Shown here piece by piece: positions 43,301-58,300 of a stretch of DNA of 64,000 bases. The position numbers were made by a program, and so were the translations under genes. Below the pieces are notes generated by a model that saw nothing but the letters and a program-made list of their open reading frames with translations, did no database searches and was not told the origin of the DNA. Position 1 is the stretch's first letter; each line of letters starts with the position of its first letter. The stretch is from Romanomermis culicivorax. Its lineage: Eukaryota; Nematoda; Enoplea; Mermithida; Mermithidae. Location of the stretch: assembly GCA_963922205.1 (NCBI GenBank), contig CAWUHX010000236.1:310001-374000 (forward strand), given 5' to 3'.

Positions 43301-46300
43301 ATGACCATTAGCGGCGATAGCGGCAACGTTAAAGTGGCCGTCCGCGTTCGGCCGATGAATCGTCGGGGTACTTAGTTTTTCTTAATGTTCTTTATTCTAC
43401 TTTTACGCTTCATTCTTCTTTGTAGAATTCGACTTAGGAGCTAAATGTATTTTGGAAATTAACGAAAATCGAACCACAATTTATCATCCAACCAGCAACA
43501 ATAACGAGGAATGTTTTAGGTAGACCCTGTTGGCTCAAGGCCAAAAAATTCTCCTTCCTATGTCTCCTGCATTCACGTATATGGAATAATCTTGTCAATC
43601 AGCTCTTTGATTGACTTTTTCTGCTTCTAATCTTTTCCCCTCTTGCTGAATAACAAGAAGTAGCCTTCAGTAATAGAAGAATATGCAAATTAGGAGCTGC
43701 CTGATATAATATGATTAGATTGCGACCGGTTTTATATATGTAAGTCTTCTATACAAAGAGATGATCCAAAATCTAATAACGTCTTACAGCAGAGGAAGTA
43801 AGAAGAGGCTATATCGATTTTTGTTGAACGTGAGCTCTACATAAGCTTTTTAGAAGTACTTTTACAGGAAACAGTGACTTGCTTTAAACCTACTTTTTGA
43901 GAGACCCTATCTCACGAGAACAAAAATTTCTGCTTCAAACTCGCATGAAAAGTATATTAGTCGATAGATTTCTATTCAGCAACACTATTTTTATTCTTTT
44001 ACGTTGATTTTTAACGTAGAACTTCTGTCTAAAAAGCATTAATTTCGCAGCAGCAAACATCCGAAAATGTTCACCTACGATCACTGCTTTTGGTCATTCC
44101 GCGAAACGGACCACCATTATGCCGGTGAGAATAAATTACAATCACTTCACACATTTTTTAACTTTACGTCATTAAACCTTAGGCCAAGAAACTGTTTTCA
44201 AGCATTTAGGCACAGATGTGCTAGAAAATGCATTCCAAGGTTACAATGCGTGCATTTTGGCTTACGGACAAACTGGTATGAACTATGAAGATAACAAAAT
44301 TAATTGTCATCTTCTTTACATTAAGACATAACTTCTAGGTTCGGGAAAGTCATACACTATGATGGGCAGTTTAAACCAAACGGGTTTAATTCCTAGGCTT
44401 TGTTCCACGTTGTTCGAACGCATTTATAATTTACAAAACCAAAATTTAAATTTCAAAGTCGAGGTTTCATTCATGGAGATTTACAACGAAAAAGTGCGTG
44501 ATTTGCTGGATCCAAAAGGGTACTTTCAATTTCATACTCAACTTCGATCTTGACTTTACTCGAGTAATTAACGACATAGATGCCGACACAACCTGAAAGT
44601 CCGCGAGCACTCTATCTTAGGCCCTTACGTCGATGGTCTATCCATTTTGGCCGTTTCTAGCCATGACGTAAAGCCAAGTTTACTACAAACCGCACATGAG
44701 ACTGGGATAGGTTTTTTGTAGCAAATAGAATCATTAATCAAAGAGGGTAATAAATCACGGACAGTCGCAGCCACAAATATGAATGCCGAAAGTAGTCGAT
44801 CGCACGCCGTCTTTTGCATTAAATTGACCCAAATTTTAAACGACCTCGATGCTGGTGTAAATTCGAACCTCAAAGTTGCAATTTCGTCATTTACACTTGC
44901 ATTTTTCTAAATTTGTAGGTTAGCGGTGAAAAAGTGAGTCGTATAAGTCTAGTGGACTTAGCCGGCAGTGAACGAGCTCAAAAGTCCGGTGCTGTCGGTG
45001 AACGTTTACGCGAAGGATCTAATATCAATAAGTTTGTGTAAAATGGTCTAGATTCCGTCTTTTTCCAATTTTTATGATTCGCAGATCTTTAACTACATTG
45101 GGTCTTGTGATTTCGGCGTTGGCTGATCATTCTAAAGCTAAACAAAAATTTGTGCCATATCGAGATTCAGTGCTAACGTGGCTTTTGAAGGTTTGAAATC
45201 TGAATGTCGATTATAGGCAATACTTTATTGTGTAAAATAACTCAGGACAGTTTGGGCGGCAATAGTAAAACAGTCATGGTCGCTACTGTAAGTCCGGCAG
45301 CCGACAATTATGACGAAACCATGTCTACGTTAAGATACGCTGATCGAGCAAAGAAAATTGTTAATCACGCCGTTGTAAATGAAGATCCAAATGCTAAAAT
45401 CATACGGGAATTGAAAGCCGAAGTGGAAATGTTGAAAATTATGCTCAAAAAACAAAATGTAAACTGTCTCAAGTGTGTATTTTACTCGTTTTTAAAAAGT
45501 GACTTTTTGATAGGAAGCCGTTGATTTGAAAGATCGATTGGCCGAATCGGAAAAACTGATGGGAGAAATTGGAAAATCGTGGGAAGATCGCTTGAAAGAA
45601 ACGGAATTGGTCCATAAGGTACTGTGGTGTAAAGTGGTGAAGCAAGCCGAATTCACATTACAACATAATTTTTAGGAGTGGCAGCAAAACCTAGCAAAAA
45701 TGGGCATATCCGTTCAATCGAGCGGCATTAAAGTCGAGCATGGAAAATTCTATCTAGTCAACTTGAACGCTGACCCTTCATTAAACGAGCTTTTGGTTTA
45801 TTATTTAAAGGTTGGTGTAAAGTATATTAAATCAGACGTCAGCCCCTTGCGCTAGCTGACGCATGATTTAACATGGTTTTAGAAGTTGCAATTTTGAACT
45901 CTGAACTCTTTTCAGACTCATACTACAGTAGGATATCCAAACACAGACATCCAATTGCAAGGTCTGGGCATAGCTGCGAAACACGCTGTTTTCACTATCG
46001 ACGAAAATTATTTATACATCGAACCATTGGAGGGATCTAGGTTCGAATCCATCAAACTGTACACTCGACCGAAAAATTACTTTACCTACATTCTTTAGAG
46101 TTTGTGTAAATGGTTCGTCGATCGGTGTTAAAACTCTGTTGAAGCACGGCGATCGTATCCTATTCGGCAATAACCATTTCTTTCGTGTGAACTGCCCTGC
46201 TATTCAGTCGAGTAAGTTTAATTTGCTTTACATGCATTGGTGGAATATGCAACTATGTTGTTCACTTTACACTCAGTTACGTCGAGCACCAGTTCTATGA

Positions 46301-49300
46301 ATCTTAGTCTTATCGATTATGATTTCGCTCAAGAAGAATTGATGATGAAAGAAATGTTTAATGATCCTGTGGCCGCTGCTGTAAATGCACTGGAGAAGCA
46401 ACATCAATTGGATAAAGAAGGTTACGTTGAACGTATTATACATTCGTAAAAAAGCGAATGTTGTCGTAATAACATCATTTTTTGATGATTTAAACTCCAA
46501 AGTTTATATGAATACCTGGAACAAATATTTAAAAATTCAAAATTCGCTCATGTTTTGCATAAATGCAAAATTTTACAATATTATTCGACGATTTTCCCCC
46601 CTCCCAAAAAAATCGTTTTTCTGCGAATATACAAAAAATGGTGGAATTTTCAGTGGGTAGTTTTCGAAGATTTAGCGCTGAAAATCCCAAAATTCTCGCT
46701 GAATTCATAGAACAGGCTAATTTTTATCGAAATTCCGGTTTTTTAGTAATTTTATATCAAAAATGCGGCTTTCGCCTTTTCCTTGCAAAAATTTCGTTAG
46801 TTTTTGATTAATTTGTGCCGAAATTTCAAAATTTATTCGTGAATTTGTCAAAAAAAAATTTCGACGCGCCAAAAATTAAGAGTTTCTGCTTAAATTGAAA
46901 TGAGTAGTATATTTTATACGGAATAAATCATTTTAAGGAAATTTTGTGGCAAAATTCAAAATTTCCTCGAGATGACTGACTTTTGGGCAAAATTTGATTT
47001 TTTTGACGATTTTCCACAGAAAATTCAAGTCTGGGAAAAACATTAATCTTTGGCGAAGTTTTGTTAATTTTTAGTGATATTGCGTCTAAAGTTCCAAAGT
47101 TTCCGCGAAATGCTAAGAAATCGGCAAATTTTTGACGTAATATTGATATTATGCCGAAGTTCGTAGTAAAATATAAATTTTGCTGAGATCCCTTTTTTAA
47201 CAGTATCCCCCCAAAAAATCGGAAATTTTTGCGAAATTTTGGGCGCACGAAACATTCTTGGCTAGGTTTTTCATTTCATTTCTTAGTGATCTTGTGACAA
47301 AAAAGCAGCATTTGAACTGTTATCGCTGAAATTCTGACTTTTTGAACAAAGTCGTGGTATTTATTATTGAATTAAAATATCACATCTGGAAATATCAATA
47401 ACAATTAACTAATGGTCTACGCCTATTGGGTAAAAGATATTAATTGAAATCAATTGAATGACTTGACTACGATAATCAGGTGAAAATTATAAAAAACAGT
47501 AGCACTTGACGATACGTGTGTTTAAATGATTGTACACAACTAACGGCACGAATGATTCTCGGCCCGAGCCCTGTCACCGACCTGACCGATCCAAACTTGA
47601 CTGAAATTCCAACTGCATAAGGAGTAGATTCTGTAAAAAAGTGGCTACCTCCGAACTGATCTGATTAATTTTATTTAATTTCGATTTATGTCATCTTGAT
47701 GACATATTAAAAGAAAGAAGACTGCGCAATAGCAATACATACTTTTGAACAGCTGCTTTATCAGATTTCTGACGTAATGTATATCAGTAGGTTGAAGTGA
47801 TTCTATTTGATTTGGAAAATTCAATCCTCCAAGTTTACGCACATGAGAAAAAATCGGATTGATTAACGAATTTTCGACAATTTTAAGCGGGCCTGTAGCC
47901 AGGAATTTTTTTCGGAAGTGGGCACACAATTTTTTTACTTAATTTACTGTAAAACTGGCATTTCCGACTTGACTTTTTCTTGAAGGAAAAAACCAAAGGT
48001 CCCACTTTTGCCTTCTTTAACACTTGAAACATGGTTCTCCCACCTTCCCCCCTGCTTACAGGCCTGAAGCACTACTAAAATTTTAGAAAATGTTTGTTTT
48101 CTCTGAATCTACTATAATTATTTTATTTTGAAATAATACCATACAGCTTATTTACAGTGACTGGAAGAACTAATTAGCATGTCAGAGATGGTAGTAATTT
48201 TATTGGTGCGAAATGAAGTTAAGCGTTTTGGTTCTTTTTTGATGTACACTCTAGTGCCTTCTGTTTATAGACATTTTTTAAAATTTCAACCGACCTCACG
48301 CTATTGTTTTTCATGATTTTCACCAAATTGTCGTTCACCCAATTGTCGCATTCATCAAGTTTCCGAGATACCATTAAATAATTAATTATGAATATTTATG
48401 TTTATTATATGTTTAGCCGCATTGGAAAAACAGCGGCGTATGTACGAACAGCAAATACAAAGTTTGAAAAATCAGTGTCTGTCTCCTGGAACGCCATCAG
48501 CAGGAGGTATTGAGTTTTCACTAATGACGCCTTTGTCATTCGCTTTGTCCTCCAAGACACCTTCAACGCCCAATTTACCATTATTCAATGTGCAGAGTCG
48601 TTACGTACAATGGGCCAAATCTAGGTTAGTTTATTGACTTCTCGTTCCGTTTTCGTAAAGTTGATGTTTCAAAAATTGTGCTCGGTTTTGATTCCAAATT
48701 TTCGTTAAAAATGACTTAAGGAACAAATGAATTTTGTAAAAGTGATAAAATTCTTCAATTCAGAGACGAAATGTTCAAAAAAAGTTTAGCGAAATTGAAA
48801 GAAGAAATAATAAAAGCTAACTCATTAATACGTGAAGCAAATTTGATGGCCGCCGATATGGGTCGTCAAACGAATTTCAGCGTCACTTTACAAATACCCG
48901 CTTCGAATTTATCACCTAGCAAAATCAAAGTACAACTTTTTCCTCAAACCCGTAACGTTCATGCTTCATGATGGAAACAAATTCTCTTAGAAAAGTGCTT
49001 TCATCAGCGAACCGGCCGTTTTAGTCCGCAAGAAAAATAAAGGTAGCCAAATTTGGAATTTAGAAAAATTGGAGAATAAATTGATTGATATGCGCGATTT
49101 GTATCAAGAATGGATTCAATTGGATTCTGAGAATCAACAGGTAATTTGACTTAGCAATTTACAATTCAGAATACTGTAGTCTAAATATCGATCATTCGCA
49201 CATGGACAGTAATTATTAAATGTTTTAGTTCGAATCCCATATTTTGTCAATTTACACTTTTTCCCATTTGAAGATATTACTACGCCAATACAATTCTGTT

Positions 49301-52300
49301 GATCCATTTTTCGAATCGCAAGAAAATCATACTCTCATTGGTGTAGCCAATATTTTCTTAGAAGTCTTATTCCATGACGTCAAATTGGACTATCACGTAC
49401 CGATTATTAATCAACAGGGCGAGGTATGTTAAATTGTGTAAAGTTGAAAATTTTTCTGGATAAAATCACCGCTTATTAGGTGGCAGGTCGTTTACACGTG
49501 GAAATTTATCGTATCGGGTGTTCGAAAACTACGGAAGAAACACCACCGCCTACAATAAATAGTTTACAAGCTAATAATTTCGATATTGTCAACAACAACC
49601 ACGTTATTGATAGCAACAGCAGTACGATGAATATGTCGGCTTGTTCGAGCAATGGCAGTTTACCAGCTGATCACCCGGCAGCAGATTTTTATGGAAAAGT
49701 TATCACATGTCGAGTATGTGAAAGTCATTCTGGGAAACATTAGACACAATCTTTATTATCCATAAATGGATAGATAGAGAAACAAAAGATGAAAATTTCC
49801 AATCGGTATCTATTAATCATGATTGCAGACTCAAATGTTTATTACATCAATTCAACTGAAAAAAAACTTGTTTGGCGCTAATCCAATTGTAAGTAGTTGC
49901 CTCATCAACTCCCTGATTTTGTAAAGAATTTTCACTACTTGGAGTGCTATTTTCATTTCACTGGTAAATTCTATCAAATTAGACGAAATTATATGCAGCA
50001 TTCAACATCAAAATTTTGTATCGATTTTAAAATCTTCGAGTGAATATTCAACGTCTAGCAATTGAGAAATTGATGAAAATTAGCGTTTTAGACTAGGAAA
50101 AAATCAATTTTTTCTAGTATGAAAATTTGTTCCACATTTCTAATTTTGAGGAACTAAGTATAATCTATACTTTTAGGAGGTCCGAGTAGTTGGTTACACG
50201 ATAAAAGTCACTTTTAAAGGGAGGGAGTAGACAACTTTCCAAAATTTTGAGGAAGAGGGTCAGAAAGTGCTCAAAAAATGCGTCTTTTCGACCAAAAAAA
50301 TGGATAAAACACGCCCGTGATCAATGACTTTTCGCTTTTAAACTCAAATTTTTTGCTTTTTTGACAGGTTTTCGCTTCAAAAAAAGTCATTTTCGATCAA
50401 AAATATGTATTTTTCGTCTATTTCCGGCTGTCTGTGGGAATAGCTGTCGAAAACTGAAAGTTGGGAGAGGGAGTCGTCAACAACTGCTTGCCTGTACGAT
50501 TGATAATTTTGGGTGGAAGTCATTATATTCATTTTCAAATGACCCACGGAAAGCAAAATAATTCATATAAATCGGTGAGCAGACAATTGACCTGCATAGT
50601 GTGCCGAAATCTTATTTTCCTCAATTTGTTCGCCTAACTGCTGTAGACTCTAGAAAAAAAGGTGTCTGTATATCGTACCCGTAAGTAGTCCGACCATTTG
50701 GGGAGGGGGTCGCAAAAGTCGAAAATTTTCCCAAAAAAACACTTTTTTGCCAATTTTTTCTAATTTTTCCAAGTCTGAGGCGTTTGGCACAGGGTTGGCC
50801 AAGTTGGAGGGTCCCCCCGACCCCCCAATTACAGGTATGCTGTATATGCCGTTCGTTTATTATTCGTATGAAAATCTTTGTGGCCGTTGAGCCTCATTTA
50901 GGAAAGATAGACAATAGTCAGAATGTCAGATAGTTTGGCTTCGGGAATCGTTCCAGAATACTATGCACAGCAGACTGATTCTGGATGTGTAAGATGCCGT
51001 GAAGATATTGAAAACATTTCTTTCGAAGTCGGACTGTTCTATTAACTGTAGCTGCACAGTTTTGAATTTTGATGCAGGTTTCACATCCTATGCAAAATCC
51101 TAAAAACACATCCGCCTTTTATGGATCGAATGTAAAAATCTGAAAGGAAATTCCACAGGTTTCGTATCCAATTCAATATCTTGGGAGCAGTTCGTTCAGA
51201 CTCCGTATCCAATGCAAAGTCTCGGAAGCAGATCCTTGCAGGTTCGAGATTCAATAAAAATCCATGCAGCAGATCTTGCGGGTTCCAGATACAATCAAAA
51301 GATAATATGCAGATCCTGCAGGTTTCCTATCCAATCAGAAGTCCAGAACCAGACCATGTAGGTTGTGTATCCAGTGGAAAATCTCGAAAAAGATTCGTCA
51401 ATTCCAAAAACAAAACATGTAATAATCCCAAGAGCACATGCCGCAAGTTCTGAATCCAATGTAAATACCTAAAACCATGTCCCTGCAGGTTCTGGGTCCA
51501 ATGTGCATAGAATGGAGTTGGAATCTGTAGGATTAATAATTTTTTTTGTACTTGGCTCCAGAAAACCCAGATCGTCTGTTTTAGCTGCGTATCAAAGAAG
51601 CAAGTGGTTTGCCGGCCAATTTGTCCCATTTCGTCTTTTGCCAGTACAATTTTTGGTCGACTTCTACTCCCATCAAAGACAAAGATGATGAGATGGGTGC
51701 ATCGACAATGACAGCATCCTCGAACTCTTCATCGGATTTTGTCATCGTTGTTCCACCAACGTTTGATCCTAACCAAGCTGCTTCGAATACAGTCCATAAA
51801 CCCGAAGGCTTGATTTTTCAGTTCAATCATGAAAAAGTTAGTGTTAATTGTGTAAAGTGACTACTACGATATTTAGGGTTACTTTACACTGTGTTTCAAA
51901 ATTTAACAAAAATTGTTTCTCACATTTCGAAATTTAAAAATGTGTGGCTCATAGCACCCGAAAGTTCCAACAATTTGTCGAGCCCAGAAAACCGGTGACT
52001 TTCAATGATATTGCATAATGCATAAGCACTGCAACAAGACGAAGTTTACATTATTCACGTTCAAAAATGTAAAATATAAATTTCAGGATTTCGACGTTTT
52101 TGTAAACGACGAATTTCTGGAGCACGTCCAAGAAGATGCTCTATCTGTACAAGTTTGGGGTCATCGTACGTCCGGCCTGTCTTGCATGATCAGTAGCCAC
52201 AAAAATTGCAGCGGCGGCGATTCTCACGGTCGACGCCAGGACGATCATGATTTAGATGTTCAAGATTTACAAGGCAATCAAAATAGGACTTTACAAGAAA

Positions 52301-55300
52301 GGTGTGCAAAGTGCACTAAGAAATTACATATAAAGTTGAAATGTAGCAGACAAAAAATCTACTCTAAGGCACATGTGTGTGCATTGTAAAAAACTGCTGA
52401 GCATGATTGTAAATTATGCCTGAAATTATGTTTAGAAATTTTCTGTTGAATGTGAAAAATTTGCGGTGAGTTAAATTGTAAAATGGGCCCAAATTTCATT
52501 GTCGAATGTTATTGACTGCGGAGTTAAGTTTGAATGTGTTGTGTGACTAAAGTTCTGAGTAAAAATATACTGAAAAGTGTGTTAAAAATTGCAGTATGAA
52601 CATGTTCTGTAAAATGTTTTAGAAACTTCGTATAGTTCAAATGTAAACCGTCCCTAAACTTTCAGTGTGAAAATGCTAGGAGTGCAAAGTGTACTGTAAA
52701 GTTTTCCAAAATTTACAACGTATAGTTGTCCTGTCAAGTCGGTTGGAAATCGCACTGTTAAATAGGGTCAAAATAACATTTTAAATCATGTTTAAATTCG
52801 CTGTGTAAAATGTGCTGGAAACTGCGATGTAAAGCGTGCTTAAAACTCCGATGTAATGTGTACTAAAAACTGCCGATAGGAAGTGTACTTTAAATTTCAG
52901 TACGAAAATCTATTGTGAAGTGTGCTGAAAGTTGTCTAAAAAGTACAGTGTAAATTTTAAGCGTAGAGTCGACTGTGAATTGCACTTCGAAACGAAAGTG
53001 TGGAACGGTTAATCATAATTTAGGCATGAATTGAGCTTAGACCGCATATTGGTGTAGAGCTTGAAGTATGCACAAAATTTCAGCATGACAATCATCTGTA
53101 TAACGTACTTAAAGTCACGGTTCAAAATTAGGGTTATTTTTTGCGAACAGATGGGCCGACGTCACCCGTAGACTGAAATTGTGGATAGAAATTCACGAAT
53201 TGAACGATCACGGACAATATTCACCGGTCAAAATCGAAGCGCAAAATGACGTGGCGACTGGTGGGGTTTACATTTTGCGACAAGTGAACGAAAATTAATT
53301 TTAAAGTTGAAGGGAAACATAAAAAGAATCGCTTCAATTTGAAGATTCAAATTTGATAAAAAACGAGATATTTTTCGAATGTGGTTTCACGTGAAAAAAA
53401 TTAAACAAAATTTAGCAATCAAAATTTGTACAAATATGGAAAAGAAATTGAAAATTTGCGGGCAACTTTGTAAAAAATGATTTTTTTCGTAAATTTCCCT
53501 GAAAAATTGATCTAAAATTTTCAAAAATCCAATTTTAGTACGAAAAGCCCGGAAAATCATCACCAAAAATCTTAATTTTTTGCATCTGATTCTAGGGTCA
53601 ACAGCGCCGCATAATCGTCCGCGTCGCACCGTCCAACAATTACGGTTTATTACCGTTAGTTTGTGAAGAAATTGTAAGCGTGCTGGTCGGCTGCGTCCAG
53701 CAACGCAGCCGTTTAGGACAAAAATCACTGGATTCTTACCAAGACTTAGATTTGGAAATTTTGCGTCAAAAATGGGGCGACGCGCTGCAGGAGCGTAAAT
53801 TTTATTTGGACGATCAAATCCAACGTCTGATAAATAAGCCGGACAAAAGCGAAGTGGACGTTGAGCGGGAGCAAGCGTTGATCGGCCAATGGGTCGCTTT
53901 GACGGAGGAACGAAACGCAGTTTACGTTCCGGCACCGAATAGCAACGTGCCCGGGGCGCCGGCTGATTGGTAAATATTCGATTTGGTCGATTTTAAAATT
54001 TTGTAGAGTACTTTCTGCTGATAATTTTCCTAATTTCTGCTCTTTTTACATAACTTTTCATTGTTCTTTACATTTTCGGCATTTTCATAATTTTAAAGCA
54101 CTTTTTTTGTTTTTTTAATACTCGTTTTTCCCCATAAACTCGTGTAATTATTATTTTTTGTCTTAATTTTCGTTTTGTTTTCTATTTTATTTCTTTTGTT
54201 TTGTACATTCTTGAAATTCTCTTATATTTCGAGGTGAATTTGTTTTTTCTCCGTTTTCCAATTTTTAATGTAAGTTTCTGTGCTTTGTAATTCTCGTCTT
54301 TTTTCTACTTTTCTTCGAAATTTCTGTGGTTTTCTTTTTTTCACACTCACATTTTCACAATCAAATTGTCGAAACATTTTTTTATTATTGTTATTTTCAT
54401 CTTCCCCCATTTTTGCTGTAAATTTGTGTAACCTTGCCATTTTATGGTTTTTGTTTTGTATTTGACTTTTTTAGACAAGTTTTCATTTTTTAATGTTTTT
54501 TACGTTTTTGGAATTTTCATAATTTTTAAAGCACTCTTTTGATTATTATAATTCTCGTTTTTTCCTGTAAGTTTGTGTAGCTTTACGGTTCATGATTTTC
54601 TTTTATTTTGGCTTTTTCAGACAAGTTTTCTTTTTTCGTTGTCATTTTGGCATTCTGATTTTTCTAAGTTTTGAACCATTTTTAAGATTTTTCAAATTGT
54701 CATAATATTACCCGCTACAAATTTGTGTAACTTTTCAATTTTTAGCACAGCGTTGTTTAGGAGCCATAACTCCTAAAAATTCTGATTGACTCCTAAAAAT
54801 TTAATGGATCAAGTCAAATTGACTCTTGTAAATTCATGCATGTTAGTGTAATTTGCAGGTGTTTTCAGCTTCGAACTTCAAAAAATATCGCCGCTTCGCG
54901 GAATTCTATCATCTGTATATAGTTTGGTTTTAAATATTATTCTGTAATGCTGTAATTGTGTTAAGGAGGTGTGTTGCACGAAAGGTTAATGTACGCAACA
55001 ATGAGAGTTTTAAGGATCTTAGATATGAAACATTGATTTGATTTTGATTTTTAAGAATTTAGACTATCCAAAACTATATTAAACTATTGCATTCGGTCGA
55101 ATCAACAAAGTGATTGAATAATGACTGATCTAATACGTGAGCCTTATTATTCTATGTGTGATTGAAAACGTATTTAAAATGATTGATCTGTTATGTGGGC
55201 TTCTACTGTGATTGTGAAGAGTATTTTTGAATAAATTTGTTGAAGAAATATTGTTTTTACTACCATATTCGTTTACGAACTTTTTAGTTTTAACCTTGTT

Positions 55301-58300
55301 GAAATTTGGAATAGCTATTTCTTGTAGAAAAAAATTATAAAAATATACTGTTCTAGAAATTCTTTTTGGTGCAGTGAATTTATGCTTTTATAATCCCTTC
55401 TTCATAATTTTCTTCGAAATTTCTGAAATTTTTCGATCTCTTCACTGTTAAGATTTTTTCGTTCTGCTTTTTTGACAATCTTTCTTTTCACTTCTTTGAC
55501 ATTATAATTTTTCGATGCAAGTCTTAGTTTCGTTCTCATTTTCCAATTAGCAACGCAATTTCTTGCTTTTGTCATTGCCGTATATATTTTTTGTACGTGC
55601 AATGCAAATCTTTCGGTTTTTGCGCTTTTTGAAATTTTAAATCATACATCAGCTTTTTTCCTTCGAATTTTCATTTTTTACTTAATTTTTTATTGCAATT
55701 TCTAGTTCTCTAGATTTTTGGATGTAATTTTTTTACTTATTTGTTTTAGCTTCTTTTGCAAATTTTTATTTTTCATGTGTCACATTTTTGGCGTTCTCAT
55801 TTTTTCAATGTTAACCTTAGTTTTTTCCTCACGTTCCAATTTTTTGATTTAATGTTGTGCATTTTATATTTCGCTTAATTTTCATCTTTTTTATCACCTG
55901 TCTATGAAATTCTCCGATTTTTTCATTTTTTGTGGCTTTTGGTTCTATTGTATGTAGCTGTTCTCCCGGAAGAATAGCGTCGACTTTCCATGTGATGTTT
56001 TTTAATCTTCTTGCCATTTGCCCTTTCCATTTTTCCCCATTTTTCACTTTAATTTTTTTCTTTCTTCATTGTTTTTTCTTGTTCCTCTTTTTATTTTTAA
56101 TTTCTTCATAGTTGTATTGTTTTTTCGTTTTCCATTTGGTTTTTTTCGTTTTTCTTTTGATTTTATTTGTTTCCATCGATTTTTGTCTTTTTTATTTTTT
56201 GTTGTGTATCGTTTTTTTCGTTCGCATCGATTTTCTTATCTTTTTATTTTCTTGTGTATTTTTCGATTTTCTGTTATTTTTTCTTCCTTTTTCGATTTTT
56301 TCCTTTAGTTTTCTTTCTTTATCTTTTCTTACTTTTCTCAATTTTTAATTTTGTATCGTGGATTTTTTGGTTTCTTTGTAGTGAATATTAGCACGTTTTC
56401 AGTGTTTATTTGTTAGAATAAGGAAAATGTAAAATTGTTGCGTTTTTGTCACATTTATATCTTTCTTCAAGCTGTTTTTTCTACTTTTACTTTTCCACAT
56501 TCCATATTTCTTCGATTTTAAGTATTTTTCAATTTGTTCTTCAATTTCAATGTTTTTCTTTTTCTTTTTATCATTTATCTTTTAAAAACAGGGATCCTCC
56601 GCCGGGTATCGAGCAACATATCCCTGTGATATTTTTGGACTTGAACGGTGAGTTTCAAATTTTACCGTTTCAACTTTTTAACCGTCACTTTACAAAACAA
56701 CCGCAGATAATTTAAACGAAAAAACCGTCGCCGGTCGAATGTGCGGCCTTTTGTCGTCGGGCGCTCAATCCATTTTGCCCAAAGAACGTTCGGGCAAATT
56801 TTTCCATTTAGATTTATTGTCTTTCAATCCCGAAGAGGTGAGCTTACGCGTCGAAATTTATTTACCTGTTTTAAAGTTAAAGCTCGCCCTACCAATTGAT
56901 AGCTCTCGTACAGTCACACAGGAAAATAATTTTCTTGCAGTATAATCTTCAAGTTTCATCGACTTACTCCGCATGGAGATGGTGTAGTTCATACGTCGTG
57001 TAAACTATGTTTCAAAAAATTCATCAGGCGAAATTTCGTGGGTTTAAAGTTAAAGAAATTGATATCAATTGACAGATCTCGTCGAGTTACACTACAGTAT
57101 ACGATGTTTTTTCTCTTTTCAAGTAATCCGTTTTTCATCAACTCATTTTCTTGAAAGTAAAACAGTGCTCAGTAAAAAAACAAGTGTTTATTATTATTGA
57201 GCTGAAATTTTCAGAACAGGTATAGTTACAATGGAGGATGTTTTTCCTCTGTATAAAATCAATTCTTCGTGAAAGTTGGACAATGTCGCAGTTAATTTTG
57301 ACTTATTCGTTTTGGAAGTTAAGCAGTGTTTTGTGTAAGGTCGATGTTATCGTCCAATTTTTTTATGATTTAAAATTCAATAAATTAATATCTATCGATA
57401 AGCCACGTCGAGATAGTTTATCAATTATCAATATACTTTTTTTGTATTCAGTCTAGCGTCGTCGCTAGTTGGGACAGCTCGGCGCATGAACACTGCGCTT
57501 TAAACAAGACGACGCCGTCTGGTGATTTGGTTTATATTCTGGTCAAAGTCCAATTGAAACTATCCCACCCGGCCGAAATGTTGCTGACTTTGAGGAAAAG
57601 ATTGTGCCTGCAAATGACCAAAATTCCATCGTTCCCAGTCGCTTGGTTCCGACGTTTTATGAATAACGTAAATCAACGTTCACTATTGAATTTACTCTAT
57701 ATTTTCCATTGTAGTCTAAAGTAACGCAATATTGAGTTTATGCTGTAGTTTTTTATGGTAGCTTGAGCACAGCGTTGAGTTCATTCTATATTCATTGTAG
57801 TTTTGATATTACACCGCAGTTTTTCGTAATTGAGACTTCAGTTACCCATAAATAGTGTATAGATCATACTGTCAATGAGTGAGTGCGACATTGAATTTAC
57901 ACTATGATTCCTTATAGTTTGAAGTGGTAAATATCGTGTTTATTGATTAGTACTTCACTTTGCTGTCAAGCAGGGTTTTTTTAGCACGAGTCATATTAGC
58001 ACGGCCGCTAACTTTCCTCAATTTGTATCACTATTTCTTAGCACGACTAAAATTTTCATTAGCGCAAACACACTTCATTATCACGGCGCTAAAAAAGGAA
58101 CCATGATGTCAAGTAACCACAATATTGGGTTTACACTTTAGATTTCCCAGAGAATGCAATGTGCACAATATTGAGTTTCATCGGCAGTTTTTACTGATCG
58201 TGATGTAAAGTAAACGCAATTTAATAATCACGTTCTAATCATGCATTGCAGTATAGTGTCACTAATATTCTGAGTTTACGCTACACTTTGGATAAAAGTT

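Noticed and set aside
51060-51690. Open frames on both strands in KIF13 intron 20
   Set aside because: They derive from the ~40-base tandem array. The one real exon here begins at 51,585 and continues the KIF13 frame.
53387-53935. 182-codon open frame on the minus strand
   Set aside because: It lies antisense to KIF13 exon 24, whose plus-strand translation matches KIF13 proteins closely; the antisense frame is Arg/Pro-rich and unrelated to anything.
55402-56391. Several Phe-rich plus-strand and Lys-rich minus-strand frames
   Set aside because: They lie in a pyrimidine-rich KIF13 intron; the composition alone opens the frames.
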